Counted from the first letter of the stretch, positions 24,402-34,905 are shown. The stretch: 64,000 bases of DNA from Paroceanicella profunda (GCF_005887635.2 NZ_CP040819.1:124001-188000), one strand, 5' to 3'. Notes: a model not told the origin generated them from the sequence alone. Program-made: numbers and translations.

Positions 24402-24438
24402 GGAAAGCCCCGTGCGAAACTCTCGCCCGGGGCTTTCC
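24402..24438. terminator. Bidirectional hairpin terminator between the microprotein gene and adhI
   Basis: GGAAAGCCCC and GGGGCTTTCC form a perfect 10-bp stem around a 17-base loop. Short T-containing tracts follow on both strands. It serves two convergent genes: the microprotein and adhI. Confidence 0.8.
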
Positions 24439-24447
24439 TGTTTCCGA

Positions 24448-25560
<1,113 letters not shown>

Positions 25561-25919
25561 TGAGGTACTCCCCCGTTCGATCTGATCGATGGATCGCGGC
25601 CCGGATTTTCCGGGCGCGACGGATTGGGGTGAGTTTCATCGGAGGCAGCGCGCTGCGTCCAGTCCTTTCACCCCGTTCCATCCTCATACCTTAGTACAGG
25701 GGCGGCGCGCGCGCGACCGAAACCCGCAGGGCGCGGGGCCGAAACATGCGCGATTCCAGAGGCTTCCGCCTGGGCGTTCCTTCGGGGCCGGTGTCTTATG
25801 ATTCTCTTATTAGCCGAAAGGCTTTGACGGCCGCGCCGTGGCGCGGCCAGTCTGTAGCGGGCCGGGCAGGCCCCCGTCAGGCGGCGAACCCGCGCCGCCG
25901 GCTGCCGGGCCGCGCGGGC
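25561..25919. other. adhI upstream region
   Basis: A 359-base gap between adhI and the small cysteine-containing gene on the same strand. It should contain the adhI promoter. One lower-GC patch (near 25790-25815) is the only compositional feature; no regulator site could be identified. Confidence 0.4.
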
Positions 25920-26126
25920 TCAGATGTGGATTTCGCGATCGCGCACCGACTGGCATTTCCACTGGGAGATGCTCCAACCCGGGTGGCTCTCCACCCATTT
26001 GGCCAGTTCCGGCTGGGCGCCCATGGCGCAGGCCAGCGGGCTGATGGGTTCGACGTACTGAACGGCCTTCTGTTCGCAGACGCTGGGGGAGGACTGGAGG
26101 CAGGCGACGAAGATGAGTTCGATCAT
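25920..26126 (-). CDS. Small conserved protein with paired cysteines, unknown function
   Basis: A 68-residue protein: hydrophobic start 'MIELIFVACLQSSPSVCEQ', then 'SPLACAMGAQPELAKWVESH', then 'SQWKCQSVRDREIHI'. Four cysteines (positions 9, 17, 33 and 58) could make two disulfides in the periplasm. Similar short proteins of the form 'IACLxxxPxxCE...W...HP' are, from memory, common in Rhodobacterales and never characterised. It lies upstream of adhI on the same strand. The ATG gives the best start; the open frame continues 70 codons upstream with no coding character. Confidence 0.72.
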   Translation of the reverse strand: MIELIFVACLQSSPSVCEQKAVQYVEPISPLACAMGAQPELAKWVESHPGWSISQWKCQSVRDREIHI

Positions 26127-26334
26127 GGCGTGGTCCGTTGGATCGTGGTTGTGGACAGGTGGCTGTGTCTCCGGGCCGGGGCCCGGCAGTCTGGCTTCCT
26201 TCCCCCCAGGATCAGGCGTCCGGGCGCGTTGCGGCCCGGGGATGCATGGCAGGTTCGGCCCCGCATGATCCGACATGCCGGATATTGGAACATGGATGGG
26301 TGAACAGAGGATGTGCGAAATGTCGCAGTGCAGC

Positions 26335-26976
26335 ATGGCTCACGAAAATGTGACTTCAGCAGCCCGGCCGGGGCTGCGCATGGCGGTGGCTGCGGTTCTG
26401 GCGGTGCTGTGCGCCGGCGCCGCGCCGGCGGCGGATTTCAAGGACCCGGACTGGCCCTGCATCCAGCCGAAGGTCGGGCATATCTCCATCGGGCAGATGT
26501 GGGCCGGGCCGCTGCCGGAGGGGGACTGGAAGGCGGACCGCGAGGTGGCCGCTCTCGCGCATCGCCTGGCGCAGCGCCGCACCAGCCTGGAGGAGGCGCA
26601 GGCGCTGATGAGCGGCTTCGTGCAGGACGGCGGGCCGGCGCGGCGGGAGAAGCTCCTGCTGGCCTTCTCCGGCGCCTTCGAGCTCATCGACCACGAGCGC
26701 AGCGCGCTCATCGGCGGCATCGCGCGCTATGCCCGCAAGCAGGAGGCGCTGACCGGGCGCATCGAGGCCAAGCAGGACGACCTCTACCGCCTGGACGCGC
26801 TGCCCGAGGCGGAGCGCGACGCCGACCGCATCGAGGAGCTGCAGGACGAGATCGCCTGGGACACCCGGATCTACCGCGACCGGGCGCAGTCGCTCACCTA
26901 TGTCTGCGAAACCCCGGTTCTGCTGGAGAAGCGCGCCTTCGCGCTGGCCCGGTCGGTGGGCGCGCTGACCGAGTAG
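26335..26976 (+). CDS. Exported helical protein near adhI, unknown function
   Basis: A protein of up to 213 residues with a hydrophobic signal core ('MAVAAVLAVLCAGAAPAAD') and a mature helical region: 'WPCIQPKVGHISIGQMWAGP' near its start, then mainly amphipathic helices ('ERSALIGGIARYARKQEAL', 'ADRIEELQDEIAWDTRIYRD') and 'VCETPVLLEKRAFALARSV' at the end. Two cysteines (after the signal and near the C-terminus) could pair. The start is uncertain: ATGs at 26335 and 26380 both work. Similar proteins occur in Rhodobacterales beside methanol or denitrification-type periplasmic redox genes, but I cannot assign a function. Confidence 0.72.
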   Translation: MAHENVTSAARPGLRMAVAAVLAVLCAGAAPAADFKDPDWPCIQPKVGHISIGQMWAGPLPEGDWKADREVAALAHRLAQRRTSLEEAQALMSGFVQDGGPARREKLLLAFSGAFELIDHERSALIGGIARYARKQEALTGRIEAKQDDLYRLDALPEAERDADRIEELQDEIAWDTRIYRDRAQSLTYVCETPVLLEKRAFALARSVGALTE

Positions 26977-27100
26977 CCGGCGCCCGCGCGGCCCCTGCCT
27001 GTTGTGATTTATGGGCAGGTGTGGCGAAGTGTGAATGGCCAAGAGCGGCCCGATAGGCTACTCAGGGCAGGCTCACCCCACAGAAGAACAGGACGAACGG

Positions 27101-28915
27101 TTGGACAGAAACGTGCTGGGGCGCGGATTACTTCTCTGCGCCTTGTCGGGCCTGGCGAGCGGATGCAGCGACGAGCTGTCCCTGGCCGAGGCCTCGCCCC
27201 CGGAAACTCAGATCGACTCCTACGAGATCGTGCTGGACGGCGCCCCGAGCGAGGATTTTTCCGACCTCGCCGAGGAGGCGCTGCAGACCTACCGGCTGGA
27301 GGAGAACGGGGCCCAGTCCCGCGCCTTCCTGCGCCGCCGGGCCGAGGGCGATATCGAGACCATCGTGAAGATGCTGAAGTCGCAGGGCTATTACGAGGGC
27401 ACGGCGAGCATCGAGCTGTCGCCCCCCGAGGCGGAGGAGGTGACGGTGACGCTGCATGTCATCCCCGGCCCGCGCTACGATCTGGCCGCGCACGACTTCC
27501 AGCTCATCGAGGTGGACGACACCCCGCCGCCGCTGGACGCGAAGGCGCTCGGCTCGCCGGTGGGCGAACCGGCGGTGGCCGCGCGGATCGTCGGGGCCGA
27601 GGACGCCGCGGTGGGCCTGTTGCAGCGCAAGGGCTTTGCCTATGCGAAGTTCCTCGGGCGCGACGCGGTGGCCGACCCGGCCGCGCACACGATCGAGGTG
27701 CAGTCCTCCTTCCAGGTCGGCCGGCACTACACCTTCGGCGACGTGACCTTCGACAACATCACCGTGGTCGAGGACGAATACCTGCGCACCTACATCAACT
27801 GGGACCCGGACGAGACCTTCAGCCAGGCCAAGCTGCGCGAGTACCAGAAGGAGCTGTCCAACACCGGCCTGTTCACCGCGGTGAGCGCCGACACGCCGGA
27901 GAAGGCGCCGAAGAGCCGGGCCCTGCCGATCACCGTGACAGGGGAGGCGCGCCCGCCGCGCACCGCCTCCGCCGGGCTCTACTACGACACCACGGACGGG
28001 GTGCTGGTGCAGGGATCGCTCGCGCATCGCAACCTCTTCGGGCGCAACGAGCAGGGCGCGGTGACGCTGGAGGCCGGGGTGGACACCCAGCGGCTGGAGT
28101 TCACCTATCTGGAGCCGCAGTTCAAGCGCGACGGGCAGAATCTCGTCGGCGGGCTGGAGCTGCGCAACGAGGACATCGACGCCTACGAGGAAACCGGCGG
28201 CACGCTCACGCTGGGCGTGGAGCGCGAGCTTTCCGATGTCTGGACCGTGGGCGCCGGCGGGCTGCTGGAAATCAGCCGGATCCAGGATGACGGGGAGGAC
28301 TCCGACGCCTTCCTCGGCGGTATCCCCGCCTTCGTGCGCTACGATGACACCGATGACCTGCTGGACCCGCGCGAGGGCATCCGCTTCCGCATCAACGCCA
28401 CCCCGATCGGCGGCGAGTACAACGACGAGAGCACGGCCTTCCTGGTCCTGGACGGCAACGCCTCCACCTACGTGCCCCTCGACGAGCATCGCAAGTACGT
28501 GCTGGCGCTGCACGGCCGGCTCGCCACGATCCTCGCGGAGGATCTCGACCGCGTGCCGCCCACCCGGCGGCTCTACGCCGGCGGCGGCGGCTCGATCCGC
28601 GGCTACGGCACCGACATGGTCGGGCCGCTGGACGACAACGGCGACCCGGTCGGCGGCCTCTCGGCCATGGAGCTGGGCGCGGAGATGCGCGCGCAGGTCT
28701 ACGGCGACTTCGGCGTGGTCGGCTTTCTCGACGCGGGGTCGGTCTCCACCGAGGCCTATCCCGATTTCGATGACGGCGTGCAGGTCTCGGCCGGCGTGGG
28801 CGGGCGCTACTACTCGCCCGTCGGCCCGATCCGCTTCGATATCGGCGTGCCGCTGAACCCGCGCGACAGCGACGACGATTTCCAGCTCTACTTCTCCATC
28901 GGGCAGGCTTTCTGA
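27101..28915 (+). CDS. tamA: TamA-like outer-membrane protein (BamA/Omp85 family), possible lipoprotein
   Basis: A 604-residue Omp85-family protein: POTRA domains over about residues 35-265 and a 16-stranded barrel with the conserved 'GGGGSIRGYG' (VRGY/IRGY motif) near residue 500 and terminal Phe ('FQLYFSIGQAF'). It forms the translocation and assembly module with TamB, encoded directly downstream (TGATG overlap). I chose a TTG start because AGGAC lies six bases before it and it opens directly into a signal sequence. That signal ends 'GLASGCSDEL', which fits the lipobox pattern, unusual for proteobacterial TamA; an ATG 66 bases upstream is an alternative without changing this. Confidence 0.88.
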   Translation: MDRNVLGRGLLLCALSGLASGCSDELSLAEASPPETQIDSYEIVLDGAPSEDFSDLAEEALQTYRLEENGAQSRAFLRRRAEGDIETIVKMLKSQGYYEGTASIELSPPEAEEVTVTLHVIPGPRYDLAAHDFQLIEVDDTPPPLDAKALGSPVGEPAVAARIVGAEDAAVGLLQRKGFAYAKFLGRDAVADPAAHTIEVQSSFQVGRHYTFGDVTFDNITVVEDEYLRTYINWDPDETFSQAKLREYQKELSNTGLFTAVSADTPEKAPKSRALPITVTGEARPPRTASAGLYYDTTDGVLVQGSLAHRNLFGRNEQGAVTLEAGVDTQRLEFTYLEPQFKRDGQNLVGGLELRNEDIDAYEETGGTLTLGVERELSDVWTVGAGGLLEISRIQDDGEDSDAFLGGIPAFVRYDDTDDLLDPREGIRFRINATPIGGEYNDESTAFLVLDGNASTYVPLDEHRKYVLALHGRLATILAEDLDRVPPTRRLYAGGGGSIRGYGTDMVGPLDDNGDPVGGLSAMELGAEMRAQVYGDFGVVGFLDAGSVSTEAYPDFDDGVQVSAGVGGRYYSPVGPIRFDIGVPLNPRDSDDDFQLYFSIGQAF

Positions 28916-31900
28916 TGAGACGACTTCTCCTGATCGGCTTCGCACTGGTGCTCGCCCTCACCGCCCCCGCGGCGCAGGCGGACACGTCCATCTTCAACGT
29001 GCGCAGCCGGCTCGTGCAGTTCCTGCTCGAACAGGTCTCCACCCCCGGCTCCTTCGAGGTGACGGTGGAGGAGGTCGACAGCCCGGACAGCGGGGTCACC
29101 CGGCTGAAGGGCCTGAAAGTGTCGGATTCCGAGGGGGTGTGGATCACCGCCGGCGTGGTCTCGCTGGAGTGGAACGCCACGCGGCTGCTGCGCGGCGAGC
29201 TGGAGATCCCGCAGATCCTGGTGCAGGACCTGAACGTGATCCGCCCGCCCGCGCCCGGGCAGGAGGCGCCCGAGATCAAGGAAGGCGAGGCGGACCCCAA
29301 TGCCTCGCCCTTCGACTGGCCGCGCAGCCCGATCACCCTGCGCATCGCCGAGATGAAGCTGGAGCGCATCCACATCGCCGAGGGCGTGCTGCCCCAGGAG
29401 ATCACCTTCGACGCGCTCGGCTCGGCGGTGGACGAGGGCGACCAGCAGGCGCTGAAGCTCGACGTCACCCGCACCGACGCCGTCGCCGGCAAGATCGCGG
29501 TGGATTACCTGCGCGATTTCTCGAATGACACGCTGCGCATCAAGCTCGACGCGGACGAGGCGCCCGGCGGCATCGTCGCCGCCGCCGCCGGCTTCCCCGA
29601 CGACAGCCGCAGCAGCGTGACCCTGCTCGCCGACGGCCCGAAGGACGACTGGAAGGTGACCTTCGACGCCGCCGTCGACCGGGTGTTCGACGCCGACGGC
29701 ACCGCCACCGTCTCCTACGTCGCCCCGCTCTCGGTTTCCGCCGATTTCGCCCTGCGCCCGGGCGAGGCCATGTCGCCGGATGTGCGCGACCTGCTCTCGC
29801 CCTCCGCCGACATCCGCGCCCGGGTGTCGGAGGAGAGCGGGATCATCCGCTTCCAGGACCTGTCGCTGACCTCGCCGGAGCTGAACCTGAACGCCCAGGG
29901 CACTTTCGCGCGCGAAACGGGCGCGATGGACCTGGTGCTGGACCTCGCGGGCCAGTCCGGCCTCGCGAAGCTCGCCGATGGCGTGGATTTCGACCGGTTC
30001 GGCTTCCGCGGCACGGTGCAGGGCACGCCGGACAGTCTCGCCGCGAAGGGCGTTGCCTCCCTCGCCGGGCTGAAGACGGCGCCGGCCGATGCCGGCAGCC
30101 TGGAGTTGAACCTCGACGTGGCGCGCAACGGCGAGCGGCTCACCTTCAACGTGGACGGCAAGGGCACCGCGGTGCGCCTCGACAAGCTGCAGCCCGACGT
30201 GGTGGGCGACATCAACCTCACCGCTTCCGGCACGCAGGAGGGCGAGCAGCTCGAACTGTCCATCCTCTCGCTCGCCGGGCCGCTGATGCAGGTGACGGCC
30301 AGCGGCGGAACCGATCTCTCCTTCCAGGAGGCGGGGCTGAACTTCACCGCCCGCCTGCCGGAATTCGGCCCCTTCGCCCGCGCCTACGGGCAGGACATCG
30401 ACGGCAGCGCCGACCTGAAGGGCCGGGTGGACGTCGCCGCCGGCGCGCCCACCGCGCATGTGGAGGGCACCGTCTCCGAGGTGCGCTCGCCGATGGCGGA
30501 CCTGGGCCGCTTCGCGCTCACCGCCGACGTGGCGCAGGAGGGCGCGCAGCTCACCTTCGCCGCGGACGGCATGGTGGAGCGCCTGCGCCTGGACCGGATC
30601 GGCCCGGACGTGCTGGGCACCACCCGGCTCACCCTGCGCGGCGCGATGGAGGGAGACGCGCTCACGCTGGAGACGGCGGCGCTGGACGGGCCGCGTCTCA
30701 CCGCCTCGGTGAGCGGCGCGCTGGACCTCGCGCGCACCGACGGCCGCTTCGACTACACGCTGCGCGCGCCCGAGATCGGCCCCATTGCCGCGGCCTATGA
30801 CCAGGACGTCACCGGCGCGGTGGAGGCCGAGGGCACGCTCACGCTCGCCGGGGCGGTGCCGACCCTGTCCGGCACCGCGGCGCTGCGCGATTTCGCCTAT
30901 GCCGGCACCGGCTACGGTGACATCGTCGCCCGCCATGACGTGACCTTGGGCGAGAGCCCGGAGGGCACGCTCAGCATCGACGCCAGCAAGGGCGCGATCG
31001 GCGAGGCGAAGATCGCCACCGCCTTCCGCCTCGCCGGGCAGGACCTCGCGCTGAGCGGCATCGACGTCTCGGCGCTCGGCCTCTCGGTGACCGGCGACAT
31101 GACGACCGACCTCGACACCACCCTGTCCACCGGGGCGCTGAAGGTCTCGGCGCGCTCGCTCTCGGCGCTGGGGCGCTTCGCCGGCACCCCGCTGGCCGGA
31201 ACGCTCGACGGGTCCGTGACGCTGGACGCGGCGGGGGGCACGCAGGGCGTGGCGGCGAAACTCACCGGGCGCGGCGTGGGCACGGCGGGCATCGGCACCG
31301 AAACCGTGCGGCTCGACGCGAAGGTCTCCGACGCGCTGGGGACGCCCTCGGTGACGGCCAGCGCCGACGTGACGGTGCTGGACCTCGGGGAGACCGGGCG
31401 ACTGGACACAGTCACTCTGCGCGCGAAGGGGCCGCTCAGCGGCCTCGAGGTGACGGCAGACACGGCCGGCACGCTGATCGACAAGCCGTTCAGCGCCGGG
31501 GTCACCGCTTCCGTCGCGGTGCAGGGCAGCACGATCAGCGCGCGGGTGAGCCGGCTGGAAACCCGGCTCGACGAGCAGGAGATCAGCCAGCAGGGCCCGC
31601 TCACCCTGCGCGTCTTCGGCGGGACGGTGACCGCGCAGGGGCTGGACCTGCGCTTCCCCAGGGGCGGGCGGGTTTCCGGCGATGCCGGGTATTCCGCCGC
31701 CGGCTTCTCCGGCGACCTGACGATCGACGCGCTCGACCTCACGCTGGCCAACACGTTCGGCGAGGCGCCGGTGCAATCGGGCAAGCTCTCGGGCCATGCG
31801 GCCTTCGACACCCGGCCCGGCCGCGCGACGGCGGACGTGGACCTGCGCGCCGCGAACCTCAAGCTGCGCGACGTGGCGCCGGAGGCCGAGCCGTTCCGCG

Positions 31901-33306
31901 CCCGGTTCACCGGCACCTGGAACGGCCGGCTGGCCGATGTCACGCTGCGGGTGGAGGGCGCCTTCGGCGAGCCCATCCGCGTGAAGGCCGCGGTGCCGCT
32001 GCGCGCGGCGAGCGGCGGCATCCCGCAGGTCGTGGGCACTGGCGCGCTCTCCGGCTCGGTGAACTGGAGGGGCGAGATCTCGCCGCTCTGGGCCCTCGTG
32101 CCGCTGGCCGATCATGAGCTGACGGGCGATGCCAACGTGGCGCTGGAACTGGGCGGCACGCCGGACACGCCCACCGTTTCGGGCCGCATCGGGCTGGAGC
32201 ATGGCCGCTACCAGAACCTCGCCCTGGGGGTGATCCTCACCGATGTCACGGTGCGCTCGAAGATCGAGGGCCCGCAGGACCTGGTGCTGAACCTCTCGGC
32301 GAAGGACGGCAACCAGGGTGCGGTCACCGGCCGGGCCCGGATCCTCTCCGGCGAGGGAGAGCCGCGCCTGCGCGTCGAGGTGAAGGCCGACCGCGCGGTG
32401 CTGGTGCGGCGCGACGACGTGACGGCGATGATCTCCTCGGACATCACCGTGCGCGGCCCGGTCTCCGCCCTGCGGGTGGAGGGGGACGTGACCATCGACC
32501 GCGCCGAGGTGCGGCTGGTCGACACGCTGCCGCCCTCCATCGTCACGCTCGGCGACGTGCGCATCAAGGGCGAGGCGGTTCCGGAGGAGGAGCCGGCCGC
32601 CGGCAGCACCGTGCGTCTCGCGATCAGGGTGAGCTCGCCCGGCAACATCTTCGTGCGCGGGCGCGGGCTCGACAGCGAGTGGCAGGCGGACATGAACATC
32701 GGCGGCACCGCCGCGGTTCCGCAGGTCACCGGTACGGTGTCGAAGGTGCGCGGCAGCTTCGACCTGGTGGGCAAGACCTTCGATCTCGCCACCGGGGAGG
32801 TGCGCTTCAACGGCGGCCGCAAGATCGATCCGGATCTCGACGTGGTGCTGGAGCGCGACGACAACGACATCACCGGCCGCGTGCGGGTGAAAGGCCCGGC
32901 CTCGGACCCGGAGATCAGCTTCGACTCCACGCCCGCGCTGCCCGATGACGAGGTGCTGCCGCGCCTGCTGTTCGGCACCTCGAAACAGTCGCTCAGCGGG
33001 GCGCAGGCCATCCAGCTTGCCATCGGCATCCGCACCCTGACCACGGGGGACGCAGGCCCGCTCGACATGGCGCGCTCCGCGCTCGGGGTGGATGTGCTGC
33101 AGGTCGACCCCACCTCGGAAGGCGCGGAGGTGACCGTGGGCAAGAACGTCGCCGACGGCGTGTTCGTCGGCGCCTCCAAGGAGGTCGGCGGCGAGGGCGG
33201 GGAATCGGTGAAGGTCGAGGTCGACATCTTCGAGGGCGTGACGGCGGAGGGCGATGTCGGCACCGAGAGCTCGAAGGTCGGCATCGGCTGGAAGACCGAT
33301 TTCTGA
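28915..33306 (+). CDS. tamB: TamB-like translocation and assembly module protein
   Basis: A 1463-residue protein with one N-terminal signal-anchor ('LLLIGFALVLALTAPAAQA') and a very long beta-helical body of repeated two- or three-strand units, ending in the diagnostic TamB/DUF490 domain ('FDLVGKTFDLATGEVRFNGG', 'SDPEISFDSTPALPDDEVLP', 'LLFGTSKQSLSGAQAIQLA', 'VTVGKNVADGVFVGASKEVG'). AsmA-family bridges of this kind span the periplasm and carry phospholipid to the outer membrane. Coupled to tamA by one-base overlap. The final residues 'GIGWKTDF' end in Phe as in the family. Confidence 0.93.
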   Translation: MRRLLLIGFALVLALTAPAAQADTSIFNVRSRLVQFLLEQVSTPGSFEVTVEEVDSPDSGVTRLKGLKVSDSEGVWITAGVVSLEWNATRLLRGELEIPQILVQDLNVIRPPAPGQEAPEIKEGEADPNASPFDWPRSPITLRIAEMKLERIHIAEGVLPQEITFDALGSAVDEGDQQALKLDVTRTDAVAGKIAVDYLRDFSNDTLRIKLDADEAPGGIVAAAAGFPDDSRSSVTLLADGPKDDWKVTFDAAVDRVFDADGTATVSYVAPLSVSADFALRPGEAMSPDVRDLLSPSADIRARVSEESGIIRFQDLSLTSPELNLNAQGTFARETGAMDLVLDLAGQSGLAKLADGVDFDRFGFRGTVQGTPDSLAAKGVASLAGLKTAPADAGSLELNLDVARNGERLTFNVDGKGTAVRLDKLQPDVVGDINLTASGTQEGEQLELSILSLAGPLMQVTASGGTDLSFQEAGLNFTARLPEFGPFARAYGQDIDGSADLKGRVDVAAGAPTAHVEGTVSEVRSPMADLGRFALTADVAQEGAQLTFAADGMVERLRLDRIGPDVLGTTRLTLRGAMEGDALTLETAALDGPRLTASVSGALDLARTDGRFDYTLRAPEIGPIAAAYDQDVTGAVEAEGTLTLAGAVPTLSGTAALRDFAYAGTGYGDIVARHDVTLGESPEGTLSIDASKGAIGEAKIATAFRLAGQDLALSGIDVSALGLSVTGDMTTDLDTTLSTGALKVSARSLSALGRFAGTPLAGTLDGSVTLDAAGGTQGVAAKLTGRGVGTAGIGTETVRLDAKVSDALGTPSVTASADVTVLDLGETGRLDTVTLRAKGPLSGLEVTADTAGTLIDKPFSAGVTASVAVQGSTISARVSRLETRLDEQEISQQGPLTLRVFGGTVTAQGLDLRFPRGGRVSGDAGYSAAGFSGDLTIDALDLTLANTFGEAPVQSGKLSGHAAFDTRPGRATADVDLRAANLKLRDVAPEAEPFRARFTGTWNGRLADVTLRVEGAFGEPIRVKAAVPLRAASGGIPQVVGTGALSGSVNWRGEISPLWALVPLADHELTGDANVALELGGTPDTPTVSGRIGLEHGRYQNLALGVILTDVTVRSKIEGPQDLVLNLSAKDGNQGAVTGRARILSGEGEPRLRVEVKADRAVLVRRDDVTAMISSDITVRGPVSALRVEGDVTIDRAEVRLVDTLPPSIVTLGDVRIKGEAVPEEEPAAGSTVRLAIRVSSPGNIFVRGRGLDSEWQADMNIGGTAAVPQVTGTVSKVRGSFDLVGKTFDLATGEVRFNGGRKIDPDLDVVLERDDNDITGRVRVKGPASDPEISFDSTPALPDDEVLPRLLFGTSKQSLSGAQAIQLAIGIRTLTTGDAGPLDMARSALGVDVLQVDPTSEGAEVTVGKNVADGVFVGASKEVGGEGGESVKVEVDIFEGVTAEGDVGTESSKVGIGWKTDF

Positions 33307-33797
33307 CGGTGCAGGGGGGCCCCGCGCGGCCCGGCTTCCTCCGCAGGTTCAGACAGGACAACGGCCCGGGTGCACCCCGGGCCGTACGCGTCTGCGAGGC
33401 CCCCCGCCGCAGGCTCCACGCGCCACGCAACGCGCTCCGCCGGGTGAACTTGGCTACTGACGTGCGCGCGCCCCACTTCCGCCGCTGTGCACCGGGGGTG
33501 GGAGGCGCACCCGTCACCGGCCGAGGGCAGGCCCGGGAGAGCGATGCGCGGGAGCGGCCTCGCCGGGCAGGCCAGGGGCGTTCGGGGCCTTGGCGCTCGC
33601 GCAACCTGGGATGCGGAATGTGCCGGGGCAGGCGGAAGGGCCGGCGGCGGGGCTCGCCCGTGGAAGCCATTCCCCGGAGGAGGTCTGCCGGTGGGTGGCC
33701 TGCCGACAAGACCGGGAGGGTGTCGGACGGGGCAGGGGCGGGGCGACAGGGCCCTGCGCGTGATCATGGGGCAGACAGGTGCCCGCGCACGAAAATA
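33307..33797. other. Gap after tamB with a GC-rich hairpin
   Basis: No gene is credible in these 490 bases. At 33361-33385, ACGGCCCGGG and CCCGGGCCGT form a perfect 10-bp stem with a 5-base loop, a likely end signal for the tam operon although no T-run follows. The remainder is very GC-rich without signals. Confidence 0.6.
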
Positions 33798-33823
33798 CCC
33801 GCCGGCGAAGGATCGCCGGCGGG
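33798..33823 (-). terminator. Intrinsic terminator of the PRC-barrel gene
   Basis: CCCGCCGGCG and CGCCGGCGGG form a perfect 10-bp stem with a 6-base loop; on the minus strand it is followed by TATTTTC. It lies 60 bases after the stop of the PRC-barrel gene. Confidence 0.85.
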
Positions 33824-33883
33824 CACCGAAACAGCCACCAGGGATGGGGATCAAGGATGGCTGCCCCGATCAGCGGGAGCGGA

Positions 33884-34807
33884 TCAGCCCTCGTAGGTGG
33901 GCATTTCCTTCAGCTGTTCACCCGTGGTCTGGACGTAGATGCGCAGGTCATTCTCGTCCTCGCCCTGCATGATCTGCAGCTCCTTGAATTCCACCGAGAC
34001 GCGCTTGGCGCCAAGGCCCAGGAAACCGCCCACGTCGACGATCGCCTTCTGTGCCGCACCGTCCTCGTTCATCACGATTTCGGTGACTTCGCCGATCTCG
34101 GCATCCTCGGCATCATAGACCGGGGCGCCGATGAGCGCGTCGGACTTGATCTGGTCAGCCGGCGTCTCCTTGTAGCCTTCCGGAGCGGACATCAGCGTGC
34201 CGCCGCCCACGGTGGCGTTCGACTCGGCCGCTGCCGTCTGGGTATCGGGCTTCGGCTCGCCGGCCATCTTGTCGGTGCCGGTCTGGTCGGCCGGCATCGC
34301 GGTGTCGGCCTTGTCCATCGTGTCGCCGGTCACGGCGGTGTCGGTCGACGCCTCCTGGTCCATCACGTCGGAATGCTCGCCGCGGTCGAAGGCCGGGGCA
34401 TTCTCCAGCGCTTCGCGGGAGGTGTTGATGGCGATGAACGTGTCATCGGCGTCGCCGCTCTCGTGCAGGAACGACAGGTCGCTCATCTCCACGGCCACGG
34501 TCTTTTCCCCGATGCCGAGGAAGCCGCCCACGTCCACGAGCACGGCGCGGATGTCACCATTCTGGTCCATCACCACGTCGCTGACCTCGCCGAGATCGTC
34601 CCACTCGGTGTCGCCGTCGGCGGGCATGGCCATGTCGGCCTCAGCCGGCTTCTCGGATGCATAAACGCGGCTTCCGATCAGGTCAGACGCGTATACATCG
34701 CTGGCTTCAGGAGCCTTCAGGTAAGAAGACTGGGCAACATCCTGAGCATAGACGGTGCTGCCGCCCATCACGAGGGCCAGAGCGGTGGTTGCAATAAGAC
34801 GTTTCAT
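33884..34807 (-). CDS. Secreted protein with two PRC-barrel domains
   Basis: A 307-residue exported protein with signal peptide 'MKRLIATTALALVMGGSTVYAQ'. Two PRC-barrel domains, about residues 35-115 ('SDLIGSRVYAS', 'GDIRAVLVDVGGFLGIGEKTVAVEM') and 220-305 ('SDALIGAPVYDAEDAEIGEV', 'KAIVDVGGFLGLGAKRVSVEF'), flank an acidic Thr/Asp/Ala-rich linker with no sign of a fold. PRC-barrels of this type are frequent stress-induced periplasmic proteins in alphaproteobacteria. It is a single-gene unit with an exact EcfG promoter and a strong terminator, so it is probably part of the general stress regulon. The two 'VDVGGFLG' segments show the domains arose by duplication. Confidence 0.9.
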   Translation of the reverse strand: MKRLIATTALALVMGGSTVYAQDVAQSSYLKAPEASDVYASDLIGSRVYASEKPAEADMAMPADGDTEWDDLGEVSDVVMDQNGDIRAVLVDVGGFLGIGEKTVAVEMSDLSFLHESGDADDTFIAINTSREALENAPAFDRGEHSDVMDQEASTDTAVTGDTMDKADTAMPADQTGTDKMAGEPKPDTQTAAAESNATVGGGTLMSAPEGYKETPADQIKSDALIGAPVYDAEDAEIGEVTEIVMNEDGAAQKAIVDVGGFLGLGAKRVSVEFKELQIMQGEDENDLRIYVQTTGEQLKEMPTYEG

Positions 34808-34880
34808 GTCGAATCTCCTCATTGTTTCTTTTCATCTCCCCGTCGTGGCGTCATCACCACTTCAGGCGTTCTGGCTGGTC

Positions 34881-34905
34881 AACGTGCCGGCCCGGGAAGA
34901 GTTCC
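34881..34905 (-). promoter_or_regulatory. EcfG promoter of the PRC-barrel gene
   Basis: On the minus strand GGAAC, a 16-base spacer and CGTT match the EcfG consensus exactly. The start of transcription would be about 65 bases before the ATG, and the region just around it is AT-rich. Confidence 0.8.

Noticed and set aside
28888..32202. An 1104-residue open frame on the minus strand opposite tamB
   Set aside because: It mirrors the codon pattern of tamB, is His/Arg/Gly-rich and resembles no protein; tamB on the plus strand has a full diagnostic domain and operon overlap with tamA.
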